From the NCBI GenBank assembly GCA_017617995.1, contig JAFZVE010000020.1:1-64000 (forward strand): DNA of 64,000 nucleotides, written 5' to 3'. This stretch comes from Clostridiales bacterium. Lineage in GTDB: Bacteria > Bacillota > Clostridia > Saccharofermentanales > Saccharofermentanaceae. This document shows, piece by piece, positions 19,176-27,382 of the stretch (the first letter of the stretch is position 1; every line of letters starts with the position of its first letter). Made by a program: the position numbers and the translations under genes. A model generated the notes under the pieces. That model saw only the letters and a program-made list of their open reading frames with translations, had not been told where the DNA came from and searched no databases.

Positions 19176-20208
19176 GAAGTTTATTCTGGATCTCGACCTT
19201 CCCGCGTGGGAAGCATACATAAAAGAAAAGGGCCAGCCCAAGTTCCGGGCGGTCCAGATCTATTCCTGGTTAAGTAAAGGTGTGATCGATCCTGAGAAGA
19301 TGACGAATCTTTCAAAGGAGATCAAGGCAGGTCTGAAAGAGGACTTCATCTTTGAGAGCATGAGCATCGAGAAGCATCTTGTCTCGAAACTCGACGGCAC
19401 ACAGAAGTTCGTCTTCCGCCTCTATGACGGACATTGCATCGAGACAGTGCTGATGCGCTATAAGACCGGGCTTTCGATCTGCATCTCTTCCCAGGCCGGG
19501 TGCAAGATGGGCTGTCGGTTCTGCGCTTCGGCGCATGCCGGATTCGGACGATCACTTACCCGCGGAGAGATGCTCGGACAGGTGCTCCTGGCCGGATCAT
19601 ATGCCGGAGAGCGTATCCACAGTGTCGTGGTCATGGGAATCGGTGAGCCCTTCGATAACTATGAGGAACTTCTGGGATTCCTGAATCTTGCAAATGACGA
19701 GAAGGGACTCAACCTCGGTGCCCGTCATATCACGGTCTCAACTTGCGGTCTTGTGCCTCAAATGTTACAATTTTCTGAGATTGATATGCAGGTGAATCTG
19801 TCTGTTTCTCTGCATGCTCCCAATGATACTCTCAGAAAGAGTATCATGCCCATCGCCAACAGGTATTCCATGCAGGAACTGCTGGATGCCTGCAGGACAT
19901 ATGAGCAGAAAACGAACCGCCGTATCACCTTCGAGTATTCGCTATTCGATGGTGTCAACGATACGCCGGAGTGTGCCAGGGAGCTGTGCCGGGTACTCAA
20001 GGGGATCCATTGCCATATTAATCTGATCGCTGCCAACGAGTTTGACGGGAGTGATTTTCGTAGGAGTAAGCCTCAGTCTGTGAAGGCGTTCCAGGATCTC
20101 CTTACGAAGAACGGCATGACCGTGACACTGCGGCGCGAGATGGGTTCGGATATCATGGCCGCCTGCGGTCAGTTGAGAAGAGGTTTGCAGGAGAAAAAAG
20201 AGACATGA
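19168..20208 (+). CDS. rlmN: Dual-specificity RNA methyltransferase RlmN
   Basis: RlmN is a radical-SAM enzyme that methylates C2 of A2503 in 23S rRNA and A37 in some tRNAs. In the 346 residues the cluster motif CKMGCRFC lies near residues 112-119 inside SSQAGCKMGCRFCASAHAGF, followed by GIGEPFDNYEE and the STCGLVPQ segment; the mechanistic C-terminal Cys is in MAACGQLR. A related enzyme, Cfr, shares this plan, but the setting next to rsmB and the family-typical sequence favour RlmN. It overlaps rsmB by eight bases and prpC by four. Confidence 0.96.
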   Translation: MDKKFILDLDLPAWEAYIKEKGQPKFRAVQIYSWLSKGVIDPEKMTNLSKEIKAGLKEDFIFESMSIEKHLVSKLDGTQKFVFRLYDGHCIETVLMRYKTGLSICISSQAGCKMGCRFCASAHAGFGRSLTRGEMLGQVLLAGSYAGERIHSVVVMGIGEPFDNYEELLGFLNLANDEKGLNLGARHITVSTCGLVPQMLQFSEIDMQVNLSVSLHAPNDTLRKSIMPIANRYSMQELLDACRTYEQKTNRRITFEYSLFDGVNDTPECARELCRVLKGIHCHINLIAANEFDGSDFRRSKPQSVKAFQDLLTKNGMTVTLRREMGSDIMAACGQLRRGLQEKKET

Positions 20209-20966
20209 AAGTAGTGAGTGTATCCGACACAGGTCTGGTGCGCGCGAACAATGAGGATTGTCTTGCAGTCTTTTCCGTCGGTAAGGACGAATGCTTCGTC
20301 ATCGCGGACGGCATGGGCGGTCATGCGGCAGGTGAACTTGCAAGTAAGACCGCGGTCGAGTATGTCCGTCAGTCTCTGAACGATTATCTCTACGAGGCCG
20401 ACGATCCGCAGAAACTGCAGAAACTCCTGTCTTTCACTCTGGAAAAAGCAAATGTAAAAGTATACCTGGCGTCTCTTTCCGGTTTCCGTTTCCGCGGAAT
20501 GGGAACGACGCTTACGGTCGCAGTTCTTCGGAATAATGTTCTGTATGTCTCTCACATCGGCGACTGCCGTCTGTATCATCTTCACGGACAAAGAATGAAG
20601 CAGTTGACGACGGACCATACTCTTGTGCAGAGAATGGTCGAGAAGGGAGCCATCACGAAGGAAGAGGCAAGGACGCACCCGAAGAGACACGTACTTCTTC
20701 GTTCTCTCGGTGTGAATGAATACGTCATGCCTGACACGTTCTCAGTTGCAATTAGTAATGGAGATGTTATACTCTTGTGTTCGGATGGCCTGTATGGCTG
20801 TGTCGAGGACAAAACAATTCGGGCGGTGCTGCGGAAGCATAAGGACCTGCATTACTGTATTCAGCTTCTGATGGACCTGACGGAAGCAGCAGGTGCCCCT
20901 GATAATATATCGATGATCCTTGCGGAGTGCGAGGTGCGAAAAGGGAAGGATAAGGAAAAAGCATGA
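20205..20966 (+). CDS. prpC: PP2C-type Ser/Thr phosphatase (Stp/PrpC)
   Basis: This is the partner phosphatase that reverses phosphorylation by the PASTA kinase encoded next. The 253-residue PP2C domain shows SDTGLVRANNEDC (metal Asp, residues 6-18), VIADGMGGHAAGELAS (residues 32-47), SHIGDCRLYHLHG, LLCSDGLYG and the final GAPDNISMILAE Asp-Asn pair. It has no signal peptide or membrane span, so it is cytosolic. The start is in an ATGA overlap with rlmN and the stop overlaps prkC by four bases, so the three genes are tightly coupled. Confidence 0.96.
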   Translation: MKVVSVSDTGLVRANNEDCLAVFSVGKDECFVIADGMGGHAAGELASKTAVEYVRQSLNDYLYEADDPQKLQKLLSFTLEKANVKVYLASLSGFRFRGMGTTLTVAVLRNNVLYVSHIGDCRLYHLHGQRMKQLTTDHTLVQRMVEKGAITKEEARTHPKRHVLLRSLGVNEYVMPDTFSVAISNGDVILLCSDGLYGCVEDKTIRAVLRKHKDLHYCIQLLMDLTEAAGAPDNISMILAECEVRKGKDKEKA

Positions 20967-23167
20967 GTGCAACGATAAACCCTGAGGGGATGATTCTTGG
21001 CGGGAGATACCGCATCGTGAAGCTGATCGGAAGCGGAGGTATGGCCGACGTATATCTGGCGACCGACCTTGATTCCGGAATGAATGTGGCGATCAAAATC
21101 CTAAAACAGGAATTTGCTACCAATCTTGAATTTATCAAGAGATTCGACACGGAGGCGAAGGCCGCTTCTTCGCTGTCCCACGCGAATATCGTTCATGTAT
21201 TCGGCGTCGGTACGGAAGGAACGATCCGCTACATGGTACAGGAATATGTCGAGGGAATCACTGTCAAGGACATGATCCTTCAGAACGGACATCTGGACTG
21301 GAAGGTCGCCGTTCCGATCGTGATCCAGGTCGGTATGGCGCTTGACACGGCGCACCAGAACGGAATCGTGCATCGTGATATCAAGCCGCACAATATCCTG
21401 ATCACACGCGACCGTGTAGCGAAGGTGACAGACTTCGGTATTGCGCATGCCTCTACCAATCATACGATTACACTTACATCCGGCGGTGCGCTCGGATCGG
21501 TCCATTATTTCTCACCGGAACAGGCCAGAGGCGGGATCGTCAGCCCCAGCTCCGATATCTATTCGCTGGGCGTGACGCTCTTTGAGATGCTGACAGGACG
21601 TGTCCCTTTCGACGGGGAGAATTCCGTGGCTATCGCAGTGAAACATCTGCAGGAGCCGGTGCCGTATGCTTCGTCCTTTGTTCCGGGTATTCCGCAGGGC
21701 CTCGATGCGATCATCCAGAAAGCCATGCAGAAAGACCCGAAGATGCGCTACAAGTCTATCCGTGAGATGGTCACTGAGCTCGATGCCCTCATGGTCGATC
21801 CGAATGGATCGTATGGTGTCGTGGACGGTACGGCCGAGACGCAGAACGACAATCCGGATCTGACCGGTGTGGCTCCCGTCATCCGTCAGGAACCGAACTA
21901 CGGAAAACTCAAGGATATCGAGAGATCGATCAAGGTCAGAAGACGTTCGAGATGGAAGGATAATCTCATCGTGATCGTGGTCGTCATCGTGATCATCGGA
22001 CTTCTTATCGGTCTTACCTATCTCGTGACCGATACGCTGAAGAAGTCCGTGCGGCAGGAGACGCAGAGTGTCTTCGTCGTTCAGAACTATGTCGGAAAGA
22101 CGATCGTCGAAGTGCAGCAGAGCTTCGAGGAACATGAGTTTACGACCTATAAGGTCGAATATGAGATCCGTACGGACTATGCACCGGGTGTGGTCGTGAA
22201 GCAGAATATCCAGGAAGGTATGGAGATGAAGAATAATAGCTCCGTCAATGTCCTGGTCCTCACGGTCAGCAAGGCGCCGGATGCGGTCGAGCTCCCGGAT
22301 TATGCAGGCATGAAGTATTCCGAAGCCTACGAAGCACTTAAGAAAGAAGGATACGAAGTATCGATCCGCCCGGAGATCAATGACTCTGTCGAAGAGGGTA
22401 TCGTTCTTCGTACGGAACCGGCGGCAGGGACTCCGGTCAAGCCGAATTCCAAGGTAGCGATCGTATTCAGCCAGAAGTCTTCGGAGATCGAAGTACCGTA
22501 TGTGTATAAAGCTGACCTGAAGACGGCCAAAGAAATGATCGACCAGGCCGATCTCGTCCTTGGGGGAATCGAGATCAGTCCGGAGCTTGAGGAGCAGAAC
22601 CTGCCGGATACAGATCTTTACGTACTGCTTTCGGATCCGACTCCGGGTACAAAAGTACAGAGAAAGTCCGCGATACGTCTGTATGTAGGTAATGCGGGAG
22701 ATGTGGCCCGTGGCGGTACACCGACTCCGACACCGGAGATCATCGGGTATACGCTTTCCCTCGAGTATACGGGAGAAGGTTCTGTTACCGGTGCCGGCGT
22801 CTATCCGGTCAATGATCCCGTCACAATCACTGCCGTGCCGAATATCGGATATCAGTTCGTATCCTGGGTAGATGAGACTGGAACGATCGTGAGCTATTCG
22901 TCGTCGTACACGTTTATTATGCCGGAGTCTGACTTCATACTGAAGGCTATATTCGAACCGGTACCGACTCCGTCGCCGGTTCCCACAGCGACACCTACGC
23001 CTACGCCTACGCCGACCCCGACACCGGTGCCGACGCCGACGAATACCCCGACACCGATCCCGACACCGACGAATACACCTTCGCCGATTCCGCCTTCTTC
23101 ACAGGAATCGGATCAGTCGCAGCCCGAGGATCAGCCGGATCCGAACGGAGAACTGCCGATAGCCTGA
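20963..23167 (+). CDS. prkC: PASTA-domain Ser/Thr protein kinase with InlB-like outer domain
   Basis: This transmembrane kinase senses muropeptides or lipid II through extracellular PASTA repeats and phosphorylates cell-wall and translation proteins. In 734 residues: kinase domain 15-275 (glycine loop GSGGMADV, K45, HRD at 137-139, DFG at 157-159, GGALGSVHYFSPEQA activation segment), membrane span about 334-356, then three PASTA domains (about 365-440, 441-508, 509-590). Beyond these are an InlB B-repeat-like module (about 593-668, with GYQFVSWVDETG and FIMPESDFILKAIF) and a Thr/Pro-rich stalk of about 45 residues. The PASTA part is normal; the outer module is an unusual addition. It overlaps prpC by four bases. 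Confidence 0.96.
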   Translation: MSATINPEGMILGGRYRIVKLIGSGGMADVYLATDLDSGMNVAIKILKQEFATNLEFIKRFDTEAKAASSLSHANIVHVFGVGTEGTIRYMVQEYVEGITVKDMILQNGHLDWKVAVPIVIQVGMALDTAHQNGIVHRDIKPHNILITRDRVAKVTDFGIAHASTNHTITLTSGGALGSVHYFSPEQARGGIVSPSSDIYSLGVTLFEMLTGRVPFDGENSVAIAVKHLQEPVPYASSFVPGIPQGLDAIIQKAMQKDPKMRYKSIREMVTELDALMVDPNGSYGVVDGTAETQNDNPDLTGVAPVIRQEPNYGKLKDIERSIKVRRRSRWKDNLIVIVVVIVIIGLLIGLTYLVTDTLKKSVRQETQSVFVVQNYVGKTIVEVQQSFEEHEFTTYKVEYEIRTDYAPGVVVKQNIQEGMEMKNNSSVNVLVLTVSKAPDAVELPDYAGMKYSEAYEALKKEGYEVSIRPEINDSVEEGIVLRTEPAAGTPVKPNSKVAIVFSQKSSEIEVPYVYKADLKTAKEMIDQADLVLGGIEISPELEEQNLPDTDLYVLLSDPTPGTKVQRKSAIRLYVGNAGDVARGGTPTPTPEIIGYTLSLEYTGEGSVTGAGVYPVNDPVTITAVPNIGYQFVSWVDETGTIVSYSSSYTFIMPESDFILKAIFEPVPTPSPVPTATPTPTPTPTPTPVPTPTNTPTPIPTPTNTPSPIPPSSQESDQSQPEDQPDPNGELPIA
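22971..23095 (+). repeat. Low-complexity Thr-Pro coding repeat
   Basis: Repeated ACN-CCN codons (CCTACG, CCGACA, CCGACG units) encode alternating Thr-Pro near the end of prkC, with short Asn-Thr-Pro interruptions. This is a slippage-prone repeat that probably varies in length between strains. The product would be an extended, likely wall-spanning stalk. Confidence 0.85.
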
Positions 23168-23206
23168 TGTCATGTGACTTGACGTCTTTCGAATTCGATA
23201 GAAGAT

Positions 23207-23222
23207 AAGGAGAACTAAAACG
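23207..23222 (+). promoter_or_regulatory. Shine-Dalgarno and ACG start deciding the rsgA start
   Basis: AAGGAG at 23207-23212 is followed after seven bases by ACG at 23220-23222 in frame with rsgA. The ATG at 23259 has no ribosome site and would remove conserved residues. Confidence 0.65.
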
Positions 23223-24119
23223 GAAACGGGAAGCGAACGGAAAAAGTCCGGCAGAATCATGAAGGGGGTAGGCGGAGAGTATACGATCCATCTTCCGGAT
23301 GGTGTGTGTGTACTTGCCAAACCTCGAGGCATCTTCCGTAAGAGAAAGGTGATCCCGACTGTCGGCGATTACTGTGAGATCGAGCCTTCAGGTGATCCGG
23401 ATATCCCGTTTACGATCGTTTCCATCGCGGACAGAAAGAATCTTCTGGTTCGCCCGAGCGTAGCTAATGTCGATGTGCTGATCATCGCCGTATCGATCAG
23501 CAATCCGCAACCGGATCTCAAACTTCTCGACAAGCTCCTGATCCTCTGCCCGAAGCTCAGTATCGATCCCGTGATCCTTCTGACGAAGACGGATCTTGCC
23601 CCGGATGAAGCCGAGGCACTCGCCCGTGAGTATGAAAATGCCGGCTACCGTGTCCTTCGGACTTCGAAGGAGGAGATGCTGCCGGACGACCTGGTGAGAG
23701 AACTGTTCTCCGGAAATACCGTGGGCATCGCCGGACAGTCCGGGGTAGGGAAGTCGACGCTCTGCCATAGACTTACCGGGATGGACCATATTGAAGTGGG
23801 CGATATCAGTGAGAGATTGAAGCGAGGGAAACATACGACCAGACACGTGGAACTCTTCCCGTACGAAGGAGGATTTCTGATCGATACCCCCGGCTTCTCG
23901 TCGCTGGAAGTGGACCGCATCGGAATCAAGGAAGAAGATCTTCTCGGAGGATATCCGGAGCTTCTTTCTATCTCCGGGAAATGTCGTTTCCTCGATTGCC
24001 GTCATAACGGTGAACTCGGGTGTAAGGTGGAAGAAAGCGGAATATCTGAAGGAAGACTTGCCCGATACAGGGAGTTTTTGGATATAATAATAGAGACATC
24101 GAAAAGATACGGGAAATAG
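23220..24119 (+). CDS. rsgA: Ribosome small subunit-dependent GTPase RsgA
   Basis: RsgA is a circularly permuted GTPase that checks late 30S maturation. Order: OB fold, then G4 (LLTKTDL), G1 (GQSGVGKST), the switch region RGKHTTRHVEL, G3 (DTPGFSS), and a zinc site CRFLDCRHNGELGC. The first ATG, at 23259, has no Shine-Dalgarno and would cut into the first OB-fold strand, because SGRIMKGVGGEY aligns with the EGKIIKALSGFY opening of the Bacillus protein. An ACG at 23220, seven bases after AAGGAG, gives 299 residues, the family length. I therefore place the start there; a sequence error in an original ATG is the alternative. In many Firmicutes the gene follows prkC, as here. Confidence 0.9.
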   Translation, partial: TETGSERKKSGRIMKGVGGEYTIHLPDGVCVLAKPRGIFRKRKVIPTVGDYCEIEPSGDPDIPFTIVSIADRKNLLVRPSVANVDVLIIAVSISNPQPDLKLLDKLLILCPKLSIDPVILLTKTDLAPDEAEALAREYENAGYRVLRTSKEEMLPDDLVRELFSGNTVGIAGQSGVGKSTLCHRLTGMDHIEVGDISERLKRGKHTTRHVELFPYEGGFLIDTPGFSSLEVDRIGIKEEDLLGGYPELLSISGKCRFLDCRHNGELGCKVEESGISEGRLARYREFLDIIIETSKRYGK

Positions 24120-24134
24120 AAGGAAGGTATTCAC

Positions 24135-24794
24135 ATGAGTGATGTGGTGATTGCACCATCTATACTGGCTGCGGATTGCGGCCGTCTCAATGAGGAGATA
24201 AAGGAAGTATCGGAAGCGACATCGTTTCTGCATATTGATGTGATGGATGGACATTACGTGCCGAATCTGACCTTCGGTGTGCCGGTCGTACAGTCGATCC
24301 GGAAGAATACGAACATGATCTTCGATGTACATCTCATGGTGACCAATCCTCTCGATTTCTTCTCGCCATTTGCCGAAGCCGGCGCGGACATGCTTACTTT
24401 CCATGTGGAGACCGTTGAGGATCCGGATGTCGCGATCGAAGCGGTGAGAAAGCTCGGGAAGCGGGTCGGTATCTCGATCCATCCCGATACCCCGATCGAA
24501 AAGGTGCTTCCATACTGCGCGAAGGTAGATCTGGTGCTGGTGATGTCAGTACGCCCGGGTTTCGGCGGGCAGCACTTCATGGAAGAGTCCCTCGATCGAA
24601 TTGCCGCTGTACGTAAAGTTATTGATGAAGCCGGTGCGGATACGGTCATCTCTGTGGATGGTGGTATCTGCGATGAGACCGCACCGCGTGTCGTACGGGC
24701 CGGAGCGAATTATCTGGTGGCCGGATCGGCGGTCTTCGGGAAGAAGGATCATGCTGCCGCAGTCAAGGAGCTCCTCGCATGTGCATTGTCGTAA
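24135..24794 (+). CDS. rpe: Ribulose-phosphate 3-epimerase
   Basis: Rpe interconverts ribulose 5-phosphate and xylulose 5-phosphate in the pentose phosphate pathway. The 219-residue TIM barrel shows IAPSILAADCGRLNEE at the start, the metal residues in LHIDVMDGHYVPNLTFG, FDVHLMV, the MSVRPGFGGQHF phosphate loop and SVDGGICDETA. AAGGAAGG precedes the ATG. The last 16 bases overlap thiN. Linkage rsgA-rpe-thiN is conserved in Firmicutes and has no evident functional logic beyond shared transcription. Confidence 0.97.
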   Translation: MSDVVIAPSILAADCGRLNEEIKEVSEATSFLHIDVMDGHYVPNLTFGVPVVQSIRKNTNMIFDVHLMVTNPLDFFSPFAEAGADMLTFHVETVEDPDVAIEAVRKLGKRVGISIHPDTPIEKVLPYCAKVDLVLVMSVRPGFGGQHFMEESLDRIAAVRKVIDEAGADTVISVDGGICDETAPRVVRAGANYLVAGSAVFGKKDHAAAVKELLACALS

Positions 24795-25432
24795 TTGCCG
24801 GCGGACCGAATAAGGATCTTTCTTTACTTCTTCCGTTCCTCCGGACTGCAGAAAAGATCGTCTGTGCCGACAGCGGCGCAGATTCGCTTAGACCTTACGG
24901 GATCCTCCCGGATGAAGTGTGGGGCGATATGGACTCGATCTCTCAGGAGACGCGAGAGTGGATCGAGACAAATCAGATACGGACAAGTGTTTTTCCTGTT
25001 GAGAAAGATATGACCGATGCGGAGATATGCCTCCGATCGGTTCCGAAGGATAAGAAGATACTCTTTGTCACATCCATTCTCGGACGTATCGATCATGTCA
25101 TGACCAATATGCTCCTGGTGATGCGGCTCGCGCAAGAGGGCAGAAGCATCACTTTGACGGATGGGACGACCTGGGTATATCCGCTTCACGGTGCATGCCG
25201 ATGGTATGCTCCCGAGAGCCTTCTCAAGAATGAGAATACCTGTTCACTGATCCCTCTGGGGCAGGGGGCGAAAGGTGTCTCTGCGGTCGGGATGAAGTAT
25301 GGTCTTTCGGATCAGGACCTGATTCCCGGATCTTCTCTGACGGTAAGTAATGAATTTGACCTCATAGAAAAAGAGCACGGTTTCATCATGAAAGATGGAA
25401 CCATGCTCGTTATTGTTACTCCTAAGTCTTAA
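24779..25432 (+). CDS. thiN: Thiamine pyrophosphokinase
   Basis: This enzyme transfers diphosphate from ATP to thiamine to make TPP. The 217-residue protein carries the family blocks ADSGADSLRPYGILPDEVWGD split over residues 30-52, WGDMDSI (usual GDFDS), VEKDMTDAEICL (the KDxTD motif) and GRIDHVMTNMLL, followed by the C-terminal thiamine-binding domain. The start overlaps rpe by 16 bases. No TPP riboswitch is seen upstream, as expected for a salvage enzyme inside a constitutive block. It converges on the leftward aminotransferase, 27 bases away. Confidence 0.93.
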   Translation: MCIVVIAGGPNKDLSLLLPFLRTAEKIVCADSGADSLRPYGILPDEVWGDMDSISQETREWIETNQIRTSVFPVEKDMTDAEICLRSVPKDKKILFVTSILGRIDHVMTNMLLVMRLAQEGRSITLTDGTTWVYPLHGACRWYAPESLLKNENTCSLIPLGQGAKGVSAVGMKYGLSDQDLIPGSSLTVSNEFDLIEKEHGFIMKDGTMLVIVTPKS

Positions 25433-25459
25433 GAACTGTAAGAACGGAAGAAACGGGGA

Positions 25460-26632
25460 TTACTTCAGTCCCAGTTCTTTGGCAATCGCTTCAAAAGCAT
25501 CCTTCGATCCGAGGATCGTCTTCTCGGATACGCAGAAGGCCAGTCTTACGTATCCTTCACGCTTAAATGCAGAACCCGGAACAACCAGGACATTGTACTT
25601 GGCGCATACTTCACAGAATTTGGTATCTTCGATCGGTGTCTTCATGAAGAGGTAGAGCGCACCCTGCGGCTTGGTGCAGGTGAAGCCGGCCTCGGTAATG
25701 ATGTCGTACAGTTCATTTCTTCTCTTCTCGTAGTTCGGAACATCGACCTTGGCATCGAGAGCCTTGGCCACGACACGTTGCATCAGGGCAGGTGCATTTA
25801 CATCTCCGAGGATACGGTTACAGAGAACCAGCGCCTGCGAGAGCAGTTCGAAGTCTTCGTGCTTCGGACTTACGCAGGTATAGCCGATACGCTCGCCCGG
25901 AAGGGACAGGGACTTACTCCAGGAGAAGCAGACGATGAGGTTGTCGAAACAGGCGAGGGAAGACGGAACGGTCATGCCGTCATACGCGAGGTCGATATAC
26001 GGTTCGTCGGAGATCACGTGGATGACGTGATCCTGCTTCTTCAGAAGGGCATTCAGCTCCTCGAGAACTTCCTTCGGGTAGATCGCACCGCTCGGGTTGT
26101 TCGGGGAATTGATGATGATCGCCTTCGTCTTCGGCGTGATGGCTTTCTCGATCTCGGACATGACCGGAAGGAAAGTGTCCGGGTCGGTATTCACGATGAC
26201 CGGGACAGCCTTGAAATTGCTGATATAGTTCAGGTACTCGAGGAAGAACGGCGCGAGAAGAAGGATCTCGTCGCCCGGTTCCATGATGGCGCGAAGGATA
26301 TTGTTCATGCCGGAGGCGGCACCACAGGTCATGCAGATGGAGTCGATCCCGATGGTAAGTCCGCTTTTTCTGGAGAGTTGATCGGCGATCGCCTGACGGG
26401 TTTCCGGATAACCGGCGTTGGCCATATAGCCGTGCATGCCGGGGATATCGGCGTTTGCCAGCTCGATGAGTGCTTCCTTTACTTCCTTAGGCGGCTCGAG
26501 GTCGGGGTTTCCGATCGAGAAATCGAAGACCTTGTCTTCGCCGTAGATCTTCTTCAGTCTCGTTCCTTCGTCAAACATCTTGCGGATCAGGGAACCACCG
26601 GAGAGCTTGCTTTCTATTTCTTTGGAGATCAT
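25460..26632 (-). CDS. Pyridoxal phosphate-dependent aminotransferase (class I/II)
   Basis: This is a fold-type I aminotransferase of 390 residues. Visible family features are FSIGNPDLEPPKEVKEAL near the N terminus, the PLP-phosphate region TCGAASGMNNILRA, INSPNNPSGAIYPKEVL, SDEPYIDL with the cofactor Asp, and the Schiff-base lysine in CFSWSKSLSLPGERIG. The C-terminal carboxylate-binding Arg is in GYVRLAFC. It resembles aspartate/aromatic aminotransferases, but the substrate cannot be fixed. I choose the ATG at 26632 over a GTG at 26641, because AAGGAA lies directly against that GTG and about nine bases before the ATG. It stands alone on the minus strand with its own promoter. Confidence 0.93.
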   Translation of the reverse strand: MISKEIESKLSGGSLIRKMFDEGTRLKKIYGEDKVFDFSIGNPDLEPPKEVKEALIELANADIPGMHGYMANAGYPETRQAIADQLSRKSGLTIGIDSICMTCGAASGMNNILRAIMEPGDEILLLAPFFLEYLNYISNFKAVPVIVNTDPDTFLPVMSEIEKAITPKTKAIIINSPNNPSGAIYPKEVLEELNALLKKQDHVIHVISDEPYIDLAYDGMTVPSSLACFDNLIVCFSWSKSLSLPGERIGYTCVSPKHEDFELLSQALVLCNRILGDVNAPALMQRVVAKALDAKVDVPNYEKRRNELYDIITEAGFTCTKPQGALYLFMKTPIEDTKFCEVCAKYNVLVVPGSAFKREGYVRLAFCVSEKTILGSKDAFEAIAKELGLK

Positions 26633-26668
26633 GGTATTCACTTCCTTTTTGCTTTTTCGCTTCTTTGG

Positions 26669-26677
26669 ATTATAGCA
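26669..26677 (-). promoter_or_regulatory. Extended -10 promoter of the aminotransferase gene
   Basis: Read on the minus strand this is TGCTATAAT, a perfect -10 hexamer with the extended TG, about 37 bases upstream of the ATG. The -35 region is weak. Confidence 0.6.
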
Positions 26678-26799
26678 TAAATGTGTTATTATTTTACATG
26701 GGTTACGCAGGTGTGGAAACCGACTTGATAGTGTCTTCTTAGTAAGACTGCATCTGCAAGGATATGATCCCGCTAACGGATCGGAAATGAGGACTGGTT

Positions 26800-27198
26800 A
26801 TGGGTTTATTTATTGTTCTGTTGCTGTGTCAGTTGATCACACTTGAAGATCTCCAGGAATACTGGAATGAGATCCTGAATCTTAAATACGGTACGCTTAC
26901 CCGTATGCAGTATTTCGCGTGCACATGGCTGTCGTCCTTCGTCATCGGTATCGTCGGTAGTGTTTTCCTTGCCAATGTCGTTTTGAAGACCGGTTCCACC
27001 AGAGGCATCGGGTACTATCTGGCTTATGGGATTCTTTATCTGATCATCACATTTGTCCAGATCTCGGCTTTCTGCAGAAGAATGAATGACGCGGGACTGT
27101 CTAAGTGGTATACACTCGTATTCCTGATCCCGGGTATCGGGAATATCGTGGCGATCCTTATCGCCCTGATGCCGACAGGTTTTGGAGACAGTTATTGA
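26800..27198 (+). CDS. DUF805-like membrane protein
   Basis: The 132-residue hydrophobic protein has about three or four membrane segments. It carries the motif that marks DUF805 proteins, CRRMNDAGLSKWYTLVFLIP (family pattern RRLHDxGxSGWW...P), followed by GIGNIVAILIALMPTG. The function of this family is unknown; members are small inner-membrane proteins. Start ATG with GAGGAC upstream. It lies alone between the aminotransferase promoter region and the infC leader. Confidence 0.8.
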   Translation: MGLFIVLLLCQLITLEDLQEYWNEILNLKYGTLTRMQYFACTWLSSFVIGIVGSVFLANVVLKTGSTRGIGYYLAYGILYLIITFVQISAFCRRMNDAGLSKWYTLVFLIPGIGNIVAILIALMPTGFGDSY

Positions 27199-27206
27199 AA
27201 AAGTGC

Positions 27207-27235
27207 TTGACAAGCATAAGTCTTACGGTTATTAT
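27207..27235 (+). promoter_or_regulatory. Promoter of the infC-rpmI-rplT operon
   Basis: TTGACA (27207-27212) and TATTAT (27230-27235) with a 17-base spacer. It begins just after the DUF805 gene and leaves about 140 bases of untranslated leader before infC. Confidence 0.85.
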
Positions 27236-27241
27236 GTTGAA

Positions 27242-27382
27242 GTTACAGCAAGTAGGAGTTTCCGCTTCTCACCTCAAGCTTAAGTGAAGAGGTTCACAAA
27301 TGTGGCTTTTCTTAATGATTAGTTTAACGGAGTGAAGCGGAAGGTTTCACTCCGTTTTTGATTTAGAAGGAGGTGTGTTCTT
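27242..27382 (+). ncRNA. L20-type ribosomal protein leader with attenuator
   Basis: The leader before infC-rpmI-rplT in Firmicutes binds L20 and causes premature termination. Here TTCCGCTTC (27260-27268) is exactly complementary to GAAGCGGAA (27334-27342), which overlaps the 5' arm and loop of the terminator hairpin at 27327-27359. The pairing could compete with the terminator (antiterminator) or form a pseudoknot with its loop. Location and architecture fit the known L20 leader; a covariance-model match was not run. Confidence 0.8.
27327..27359 (+). terminator. Leader attenuator terminator before infC
   Basis: Perfect 10-bp stem ACGGAGTGAA (27327-27336) / TTCACTCCGT (27346-27355), nine-base loop, then TTTTT. 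It stands 24 bases ahead of the infC start, so it must be regulated rather than constitutive. Confidence 0.9.

Noticed and set aside
25778..26680. A 300-codon rightward frame opposite the aminotransferase gene.
   Set aside because: The aminotransferase has all PLP motifs on the minus strand and a good promoter and ribosome site; the opposite frame has no recognisable protein features.
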